Below, one piece after another: positions 57,925 to 64,000 of a DNA stretch of 64,000 nucleotides; position 1 is the stretch's first letter, and each line of letters opens with the position of its first letter. Position numbers and translations under genes: made by a program. Origin of the DNA: Cupriavidus sp. WKF15 (lineage in GTDB: Bacteria; Pseudomonadota; Gammaproteobacteria; Burkholderiales; Burkholderiaceae); assembly GCF_029278605.1 (NCBI RefSeq), contig NZ_CP119572.1, positions 1,612,001 through 1,676,000 on the forward strand. The letters are read 5' to 3'. Under the pieces are notes generated by a model. That model did not search any database and had not been told where the DNA came from. It saw only the letters and a program-made list of their open reading frames with translations.

Positions 57925-59079
57925 TCAGCGCTTCTCGATCGGCACGAACTCCAGGTTCTCAGGACCAGTGTAGTTGGCGCTCGGGCGGATGATCTTGTTG
58001 TCGATGCGCTGCTCGATGATGTGCGCAGCCCAGCCGGAGGTACGCGCGATCACGAACAGCGGCGTGAACATCGCGGTCGGCACGCCCATCATGTGATAGC
58101 TCACGGCGCTGAACCAATCCAGGTTCGGGAACATCTTCTTGATGTCCCACATCACCGTTTCCAGGCGCTCGGCGATGTCGAACATCTTCATCGAGCCGGC
58201 GTCCTTGGACAGCTGGCGCGCGGTTTCCTTGATCACCTGGTTGCGCGGGTCGGCAATGGTGTACACCGGGTGGCCGAAGCCGATCACGACTTCCTTGTTC
58301 TCGACGCGGCGGGTGATGTCGGCCTGGGCTTCGTCGGGGCTGTCGTAGCGCTTCTGGATCTCGAAGGCCACTTCATTGGCGCCGCCGTGCTTGGGGCCGC
58401 GCAGCGCGCCGATCGCGCCGCAGATGGCCGAGTGCATGTCCGAGCCCGTGCCGGCGATGACGCGGCCGGTGAAGGTCGAGGCGTTGAACTCGTGCTCCGC
58501 GTACAGGATCATCGAGGTGTGCATGGCGCGCTCCCACAGCGCCGACGGCTTCTTGCCGTGCAGCAGGTGCAGGAAGTGGGCGCCGATCGAGTCGTCGTCG
58601 GTCTCGACTTCGATGCGGCGGCCATTGTGGCTGTAGTGGTACCAGTACAGCAGCATCGAGCCCAGGCTGGCCATCAGCTGGTCGGCGATGTCGCGCGCGC
58701 CCGGCGTGTTGTGGTCGTCCTTCTCGGGCAGCACTGTACCGAGCACGGACACGCCGGTGCGCATCACGTCCATCGGGTGGGCCGAGGCGGGCACCCATTC
58801 CAGGGCGGCCTTGACGTTGGCGGGCAGGCCGCGCAGCGACTTCAGCTTGGTCTTGTAGGCGGCCAGTTCGGCCTTGTTCGGCAGCTTGCCGTGGACCAGC
58901 AGGTGGGCGATTTCCTCGAACTCGCAGGCGTCGGCCACATCCAGGATGTCATAGCCGCGGTAGTGCAGGTCGTTGCCGGTACGGCCGACAGTGCACAGGG
59001 CGGTGTTACCGGCGGTCACGCCCGACAGGGCAACGGACTTCTTGGGCTTCGGGGTGGCGATCGGTTGTGCTTCGGACAT
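57925..59079 (-). CDS. prpC: 2-methylcitrate synthase
   Basis: Condenses propionyl-CoA with oxaloacetate. 384 residues from ATG 59079 ([20 protein letters not shown]). Citrate-synthase fold motifs: [20 protein letters not shown], the catalytic His in [20 protein letters not shown], and [17 protein letters not shown]. The prefix length and GFGHPVY variant fit the PrpC group. The gap to prpB is 34 bp and has no hairpin. Confidence 0.96.
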   Translation of the reverse strand: MSEAQPIATPKPKKSVALSGVTAGNTALCTVGRTGNDLHYRGYDILDVADACEFEEIAHLLVHGKLPNKAELAAYKTKLKSLRGLPANVKAALEWVPASAHPMDVMRTGVSVLGTVLPEKDDHNTPGARDIADQLMASLGSMLLYWYHYSHNGRRIEVETDDDSIGAHFLHLLHGKKPSALWERAMHTSMILYAEHEFNASTFTGRVIAGTGSDMHSAICGAIGALRGPKHGGANEVAFEIQKRYDSPDEAQADITRRVENKEVVIGFGHPVYTIADPRNQVIKETARQLSKDAGSMKMFDIAERLETVMWDIKKMFPNLDWFSAVSYHMMGVPTAMFTPLFVIARTSGWAAHIIEQRIDNKIIRPSANYTGPENLEFVPIEKR

Positions 59080-59113
59080 CAGGGTCTCCTTGTGAGGTAC
59101 GGTTCGGCTGGCC

Positions 59114-60022
59114 TTACTTGGCCTTGCCCTGGGCAAACAGGGCGTCGAGTTTCTGTTCGTAGGCGTGGTAGCCGATGCTCTCGTAGAGTTCGGCGCGAGT
59201 CTGCATGGTCTCGACCACGTTCTTCTGGGTGCCGTCGCGGCGGATGGCGGTGTAGACGTTCTCGGCGGCCTTGTTCATCGCGCGGAAGGCCGACAGCGGG
59301 TACAGCACCATCGACACGCCGGAGCCGGCCAGTTCGTCGGTGGTGAACAGCGGCGTGGCGCCGAATTCGGTAATGTTGGCCAGCACCGGCACCTTCACCG
59401 CGTCGACGAACTTGCGGTACATGGCCAGGTCGGTCATGGCTTCCGGGAAGATCGCGTCGGCGCCAGCCTCGACGCATGCCACGGCGCGCTCGATGGCGCT
59501 TTCCAGGCCTTCGACGGCCAGCGCGTCGGTACGCGCCATGATCACGAAGTTCTCGTCGGTACGGGCATCCACGGCGGCCTTGATGCGGTCCACCATCTCG
59601 GTCTGCGTGACGATTTCCTTGTTCGGGCGATGGCCGCAGCGCTTGGCGCCAACCTGGTCTTCGATGTGCATGGCACCGGCGCCGGCCTTGATCAGCGAGC
59701 GCGTGGTGCGGGCCACGTTGAAGGCCGACGAGCCGAAGCCGGTGTCGACGTCGACCAGCAGCGGCACATCGCACACGTCGCTGATGCGGCGCACGTCGAT
59801 CAGAACGTCTTCCAGACCGGAGATGCCCAGGTCGGGCAGGCCAAGCGAGCCGGCGGCCACGCCGCCGCCCGACAGGTAGATGGCGCGATAGCCGGCGCGC
59901 TTGGCCAGCAGGGCGTGGTTGGCGTTGATGGTGCCCACCACCTGCAGCGGATGCTCTTCAGCCAGGGCCTGGCGGAAGCGGGCGCCGGCCGAACGGGCCA
60001 GGTCGGAAGCGGAATAGGTCAT
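59114..60022 (-). CDS. prpB: 2-methylisocitrate lyase
   Basis: Cleaves 2-methylisocitrate to pyruvate and succinate. 302 residues. ICL/PEPM-superfamily signature Lys-Arg-Cys-Gly-His (127-131, [12 protein letters not shown]), metal-binding Asp in [12 protein letters not shown]. First gene of the operon; ATG 60022 is preceded by a sigma-54 promoter ending about 45 bp upstream. Opposite prpR across 253 bp. Confidence 0.97.
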   Translation of the reverse strand: MTYSASDLARSAGARFRQALAEEHPLQVVGTINANHALLAKRAGYRAIYLSGGGVAAGSLGLPDLGISGLEDVLIDVRRISDVCDVPLLVDVDTGFGSSAFNVARTTRSLIKAGAGAMHIEDQVGAKRCGHRPNKEIVTQTEMVDRIKAAVDARTDENFVIMARTDALAVEGLESAIERAVACVEAGADAIFPEAMTDLAMYRKFVDAVKVPVLANITEFGATPLFTTDELAGSGVSMVLYPLSAFRAMNKAAENVYTAIRRDGTQKNVVETMQTRAELYESIGYHAYEQKLDALFAQGKAK

Positions 60023-60066
60023 GGTTGCAGTGTCTCGTTTCAGGCAATGAAGAACGGGCCCAATAC

Positions 60067-60082
60067 TGCAAGGGGTGTGCCA
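60067..60082 (-). promoter_or_regulatory. Sigma-54 promoter of the prp operon
   Basis: On the minus strand TGGCAC-N5-TTGCA: the -24 GG and -12 GC are ten bases apart, matching the RpoN consensus TGGCACGN4TTGCW at all but one position. It reads toward prpB, 45 bp from its start codon. Confidence 0.93.
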
Positions 60083-60111
60083 GGCGCTGGAGCAGGGCGG
60101 TGAAATAGGTG

Positions 60112-60124
60112 TAATGCCTTGATT
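60112..60124 (-). promoter_or_regulatory. IHF-binding site candidate
   Basis: On the minus strand AATCAAGGCATTA matches the IHF consensus WATCAANNNNTTR at every defined position. It lies between the sigma-54 promoter and the upstream dyad, the normal position for DNA bending. Confidence 0.75.
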
Positions 60125-60212
60125 TGTCGGGATATTTCCCTGCGGGCGGTACGCAGTTGGACGCGCCGAGCATCAATTCACGTCACTATTGCATTGCATG
60201 AGTGGAATTCGG

Positions 60213-60228
60213 ATTTCACGATTGAAAT
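60213..60228. promoter_or_regulatory. Candidate PrpR upstream activating site
   Basis: ATTTCA-N4-TGAAAT, a 16-bp dyad 131 bp from the -24 element and 48 bp before the prpR start, suited to activation of prpBC and control of prpR. Binding by PrpR is inferred from position. Confidence 0.55.
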
Positions 60229-60275
60229 TCAAATTCATCGCGGGCACAATGGCGTCACTCTACGCATGAAGCACC

Positions 60276-62267
60276 ATGGCACCTCCCGTCTCTTCTCCCG
60301 GCCTGCCGCGCATCTGGGCGCTCGGCATCAGCCGCCTGCAGCGCGCCTTTGCGGAACTGATCCCCGCCTATTCCCACCGTGCGGAGTTCCGCATCGTCGG
60401 CCGGGCCTACGATTCGGCGGCCGACGCCATCCGGCGCGAGGCGCGCGAAGGCAAGCTCGATGTGGTGGTATCGGGCGGCTCTAACGGCGCCTACCTGCGC
60501 CAGCACGTCGACGTCCCCGTGGTGCTGGTCAAGGTGACCGGCTTCGATGTGATGAGCGCGCTGGCGACCGCGCGCCGCATTTCACCCAATGTGGCGCTCG
60601 TGACGCACGCTTCCACCTATGCGGAGGTGGACGAATTCACCCGCGCCTTTTCGCTGTCGATTCCCGCCTACACGTACCTGACCGAGGACGATGCCACCGC
60701 GCGCGTCCAGACGCTCAAGCAGGAAGGCGTGAAGGTCGTAGTCGGCCCAGGCCTGGTGACGGACCTGGCGGACCGGCTCGGCCTGATCGGCGTGTTCCTG
60801 TACTCGGGCAACTCCGTGCGCATGGCGCTCGAAGACGCGATCGAGGCCGCGCGCCTGCGGCGCATCGAATCCGGCCGGCGCGACTACGTCAACACCATCC
60901 TCGCGCACCTCAATGAAGGCGTGGCAGCCGTCGACGGCGAAGGCCGCATCCAGTCGTTCAATCCGGCGATGGAACGGTTCCTTGGCACGCCGGCGGCGAA
61001 TGCGGTCGGGCGCAAGCTGCAGGCGCTGTCGCCGGGCCTCTCGCTGGACGACGTGATCCAGAGCGGCACCAAGGAACTCGAAGCCATCCAGAAGGTGGGC
61101 GATCGCATGGTCGTGGTCAACCGCATCCCCCTCGTCAGTGAGTCCGGCACCACCGGCGCGCTGCTGACCCTGCAGGATGCCACCGCCATCCAGCGCGTGG
61201 ACCGCAATCTGCGTTCGCGCAGCCGCACGCGGCTGCCGGGCGTGCGCTACAGCCTGGATGACCTGGCAGGTACCTCGGCCGCCATGACGCACCTGCGTGA
61301 CCTGGCGCGGCGCTATGCGGTGGTCGATTCGACCGTGCTGATCGGCGGCGAGAGCGGCACCGGCAAGGAGGTGCTGGCGCAAGGCATGCACGATGCCAGC
61401 CCACGCCGCGCGTTCCCGTTCGTTGCCGTCAACTGCGCGGCATTTCCCGAGACACTCCTTGAAAGCGAACTGTTCGGCTACGAGGAGGGCGCCTTCACCG
61501 GCGCGCGGCGCGGCGGCAAGGCTGGCCTGTTCGAGTCGGCCCACAACGGCACGCTGTTCCTGGACGAGGTTGGCGACATGCCTCCCGCACTGCAGACGCG
61601 CCTGCTGCGCGTGCTGCAGGAAAAGCAGGTGTTGCCGATCGGCGGGCTGGAGGCCGTGCCGGTCAATGTGCGCGTGATCGCCGCCACGCACCGCGACCTC
61701 GCGCAGCGCGTGCGCGAGGGCAGCTTCCGCCAGGACCTTTACTACCGCCTGAACATCCTGCGCATCGAGGTGCCGCCGCTGCGCGAGCGTGCCGGGGACC
61801 TGCCGGAACTCGCGAACCTGCTTTACCAGCGTGCGCTCGAACGGTTGGGGCTGGAGCATCAGGAGGGCCTGCCGGAGGCAGCCCGTGTCCGGCTGGCCGG
61901 CTACCATTGGCCCGGCAATATCAGGGAACTGGAGAATGTGACCGAGCGCATTGCCGTGCTCGTGGCGGGCCGTCCGCTGGAGCCCGCGGAACTGCTGCGC
62001 GAACTGCATGCCGCCGTGCCGGAATTGTTCGGCAATGACGGGGGCGAAACGCAAGAAGAGCGGATGGCTGCCGACCTGCCGGCGCAGGATCACGCGCGCG
62101 GTAACCGGCAGCGCCGCGTCGGCCGTTCGCTGGCTGGTGTCGCGCAGGCCAGCGAGACCGAGTATATCCGGCGTGTACTGGCCGAATGCGGCGGCGATCG
62201 CAACGCGGCGTGCCACATCCTTGGGATCAGCCCGACCACGCTGTGGCGGCGGCTCCGGGCCGACTGA
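60276..62267 (+). CDS. prpR: Sigma-54-dependent activator of the propionate operon
   Basis: 663 residues. The N-terminal PrpR domain (about 10-190) senses 2-methylcitrate in relatives. A PAS-like segment follows at about 205-310 (NTILAHLNEGVAAVDGEGRI). The AAA+ domain carries Walker A GESGTGKE (358-365), the sigma-54 contact loop GAFTGA (405-410) and Walker B GTLFLDE. A Fis-type helix-turn-helix ends the protein (NAACHILGISPTTLWRRLRA). An in-frame TGA at 60267-60269 fixes 60276 as the first possible ATG. Confidence 0.96.
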   Translation: MAPPVSSPGLPRIWALGISRLQRAFAELIPAYSHRAEFRIVGRAYDSAADAIRREAREGKLDVVVSGGSNGAYLRQHVDVPVVLVKVTGFDVMSALATARRISPNVALVTHASTYAEVDEFTRAFSLSIPAYTYLTEDDATARVQTLKQEGVKVVVGPGLVTDLADRLGLIGVFLYSGNSVRMALEDAIEAARLRRIESGRRDYVNTILAHLNEGVAAVDGEGRIQSFNPAMERFLGTPAANAVGRKLQALSPGLSLDDVIQSGTKELEAIQKVGDRMVVVNRIPLVSESGTTGALLTLQDATAIQRVDRNLRSRSRTRLPGVRYSLDDLAGTSAAMTHLRDLARRYAVVDSTVLIGGESGTGKEVLAQGMHDASPRRAFPFVAVNCAAFPETLLESELFGYEEGAFTGARRGGKAGLFESAHNGTLFLDEVGDMPPALQTRLLRVLQEKQVLPIGGLEAVPVNVRVIAATHRDLAQRVREGSFRQDLYYRLNILRIEVPPLRERAGDLPELANLLYQRALERLGLEHQEGLPEAARVRLAGYHWPGNIRELENVTERIAVLVAGRPLEPAELLRELHAAVPELFGNDGGETQEERMAADLPAQDHARGNRQRRVGRSLAGVAQASETEYIRRVLAECGGDRNAACHILGISPTTLWRRLRAD

Positions 62268-62285
62268 GGGCGCCGGGCACCTTCT

Positions 62286-62723
62286 TCAAGCGGGCATTTT
62301 GCGGAACGCAATCGCGAAGCGGTTCCACGTGTTGATGGCGTTGACCAACAGCGTCAGGTTGACCAGCTCCGCATCCTCGAAGTGCGGGCGCACGGCTTCC
62401 CAGACGGCGTCCGGCACATGGTCCTGCGACACCAGCGTCACGGCTTCGGTCCACGCCAGCGCGGCCCGCTCGCGCTCCGTGAAGAACGGCGTTTCATGCC
62501 ATACCGACAGCGTAGCCAGCCGCCGGTCATCCTCGCCGTGCTTGCGCGCGTCGCGCGTGTGCATGTCGATGCAGTAGGCGCAGCCGTTGATCTGCGAGGC
62601 ACGCAGCCGCACCAGTTCCACCAGCGACTGTTCCAGTCCACTCTTGCCGATCTGCTCTTCCAGTGCCATGACGGCCTTGATGGCAGCCGGACTGGCCTTG
62701 TAGAAATCCAGACGATGTTGCAT
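62286..62723 (-). CDS. AhpD-like carboxymuconolactone decarboxylase-family protein
   Basis: 145 residues from ATG 62723 (MQHRLDFYKASPAAIKAVMA). The thiol peroxidase-type motif is Cys48-x-x-Cys51-x3-His55 (NGCAYCIDMHTRDARKHGED), and the C-terminus holds LVNAINTWNRFAIAFRKMP. Such proteins are small alkylhydroperoxidase-like disulfide reductases. It is convergent with prpR (18 bp) and has no obvious link to propionate. Confidence 0.9.
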   Translation of the reverse strand: MQHRLDFYKASPAAIKAVMALEEQIGKSGLEQSLVELVRLRASQINGCAYCIDMHTRDARKHGEDDRRLATLSVWHETPFFTERERAALAWTEAVTLVSQDHVPDAVWEAVRPHFEDAELVNLTLLVNAINTWNRFAIAFRKMPA

Positions 62724-62852
62724 CGCGTGCTCCGGTTCGGTGTGTGGGTTGCGCGGCGCCGCCGGGCGCCGCCGTGAGAACAAGCGTAGGACGCGGAGTG
62801 GCTATGCGAAATGGCCGATCCTGACAAATTCGAGGTAACCAATGGGGCCAGC

Positions 62853-64000
62853 TCAGGCGGTGCCCTGGCGCCGGCTGGCAAGGGCGCTGGCCAGCCGGGC
62901 AAGCCCCGCATGGATCGCGTCGACGCCGATGCCGCCATAGCCGAACAGCAGCCCCGGCCGTGGCGCCTGGCTGGCAAACATGCCGGCCAGGCCGTAAATC
63001 CCGACCGATTCGGCCGCCGCGAGGCGGATCACCTCGCTTTCGTCCTGGGGCGCCCGGATGGCTGCCACCAGGTGGATGCCCACCGCGCACGGCAGCGGCG
63101 TGAGCCACGGCGCCAGGTCGCCGCGCAGATGTTCCAGCAGGGCGGTGCGGCGCGCGGCGTATTCCTTGTGCATGCGTCGCAGGTGTTTGGCGAAATAGCC
63201 GTCGAGCATGAACTTCGCCAGCGCTATCTGCGTCATGGTGCAGCTATGCCAGTCGCCCACCTGCTTGGCCCGGCGCAGTGCCGCGCCGAGCGATGCGGGC
63301 GGAATGACATAGCCGACGCGCAATTCCGGGAAGATGGTTTTGGAAAAGGTCCCCACATAGGCCACCACGCCGGCCGTGTCCAGGCTCTTGAGCGATTCCA
63401 TGGGGCGGCCTTCGAAGCGGAACTCGCCGTCGTAGTCATCTTCCACGACGAGCGCGCCGTGGCGTTGCGCCCATTCCAGCAGGGCCAGCCGGCGCTCGAG
63501 GCTCATGGGCATGCCCAGCGGGAACTGGTGGGACGGCGTGACATAGACCATCCTGGCGTTCGCCGGCAGCGCGTCGACCACCAGCCCTTCCTCATCCACG
63601 GGCACCGGTACCACCTGCGCACCCAGCGCAGCGAAGATGATGCGCGCCGGTGGATAGCCAGGATCTTCCATGGCAACCACTTCGCCGGGGCGGACGGAGA
63701 CCTTGGTCAGCAAGTCCAGCGCCTGCTGCGCACCTTGCGTGATGATCACGTCGTGCCAGTGGCTGACCACGGCGCGGCTGAAGGCCAGGTAGCTCGCCAC
63801 GGCCTGGCGCAACGCCTGCTCGCCGGCCGGGTCGTGGTAGGTGCCGCGCCCGCGCGCCTGCACCCGCAGTGCATGGCCGACACAGCGGCGCCACTGGTCG
63901 AACGGAAACAGGCCCTTGTCAGTCACGCCGCCGACGAAGTCGTAGGCTGGCGGCGTGTCCGTGGGCGTCATCGGCAGCGCGTCCTCCATCTGCGACCAGA
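62853..64000 (-). CDS. MocR-type (GntR/aminotransferase) regulator, N-terminus beyond the window
   Basis: The visible 382 residues are an aspartate-aminotransferase-like domain (PLP type I) and the frame remains open to the right edge (WSQMEDALPM at the border). The PLP Lys is in GTFSKTIFPELRVGYVIP, and the Asp-rich LVVEDDYDGEFRFEGRPMES and the Pro-rich linker are typical of MocR/PdxR regulators, which carry a GntR winged helix in front. That helix would lie to the right of base 64000. A stand-alone aminotransferase is less likely. It could regulate a transporter or PLP-related gene outside the window. Confidence 0.85.
   Translation of the reverse strand, partial: WSQMEDALPMTPTDTPPAYDFVGGVTDKGLFPFDQWRRCVGHALRVQARGRGTYHDPAGEQALRQAVASYLAFSRAVVSHWHDVIITQGAQQALDLLTKVSVRPGEVVAMEDPGYPPARIIFAALGAQVVPVPVDEEGLVVDALPANARMVYVTPSHQFPLGMPMSLERRLALLEWAQRHGALVVEDDYDGEFRFEGRPMESLKSLDTAGVVAYVGTFSKTIFPELRVGYVIPPASLGAALRRAKQVGDWHSCTMTQIALAKFMLDGYFAKHLRRMHKEYAARRTALLEHLRGDLAPWLTPLPCAVGIHLVAAIRAPQDESEVIRLAAAESVGIYGLAGMFASQAPRPGLLFGYGGIGVDAIHAGLARLASALASRRQGTA

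Overview
The window is GC-rich and densely coding, and it looks like the chromosome of a beta-proteobacterium of the Burkholderiaceae, most probably Cupriavidus. The best evidence is the propionate locus (prpR, prpB, prpC, acnD/acnM, prpF, prpD), whose gene order matches the one known from Ralstonia/Cupriavidus eutropha. Supporting signs are the tripartite-tricarboxylate (Bug) solute receptors, a Burkholderia-type porin, a CYTH-CHAD protein and a CX14CX2C-type QueE. No rRNA, tRNA or CRISPR array was found.

Layout. 1-1300: end of an IS256-family element abutting smpB. 1316-8262: housekeeping block (smpB, ratA, ratB, a DUF4124 protein, an EamA exporter, guaB, a small membrane protein, guaA). 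8263-18003: accessory block after the 3' end of guaA, with a D-amino-acid-dehydrogenase-like oxidase, LysR regulator, Bug receptor, amidase, acdR, acdS (ACC deaminase), second Bug receptor and porin. 18201-19570: a complete IS256-family element with a target duplication. 20009-24640: four-gene FUSC/DUF1656/HlyD/outer-membrane-factor efflux operon. 24668-29997: a complete aliA-aliB-badK-badH-badI set for cyclohexanecarboxylate degradation to pimeloyl-CoA. 30481-32935: aldehyde dehydrogenase and divergent LysR. 32997-35327: small conserved genes and an MFS exporter. 35747-40286: queE-queD-tadA-ldcA and ybiT. 40378-50942: mixed enzymes, including an aldehyde dehydrogenase, a penicillin-acylase-type Ntn hydrolase, a glutamine amidotransferase-MOSC pair, a PaaI thioesterase, CYTH-CHAD and a FAD disulfide oxidoreductase. 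51136-62267: asparaginase and the 2-methylcitrate cycle with its sigma-54 activator PrpR. 62286-64000: an AhpD-like peroxidase and the C-terminal part of a MocR-type regulator.

How the genes work together. AliA activates cyclohexanecarboxylate, AliB desaturates it, BadK hydrates, BadH oxidises and BadI opens the ring. PrpC, AcnD/PrpF (or PrpD) and PrpB turn propionyl-CoA into pyruvate and succinate, and PrpR drives the operon from a -24/-12 promoter that can be read, together with an IHF site and an upstream dyad. AcdS degrades the ethylene precursor ACC under an Lrp-type regulator. The neighbouring amidase, oxidase and two paralogous receptors suggest uptake and salvage of an amide-linked or D-configured substrate, which is inference.

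The most interesting non-coding signals are: a 44-bp nested dyad in front of badH; a 19-bp dyad repeated at both ends of the LysR gene in the acdS block; an 11+11 bp inverted repeat in front of the porin; a perfect 16-bp palindrome before ybiT; and stem-loops at successive junctions of the prp operon.
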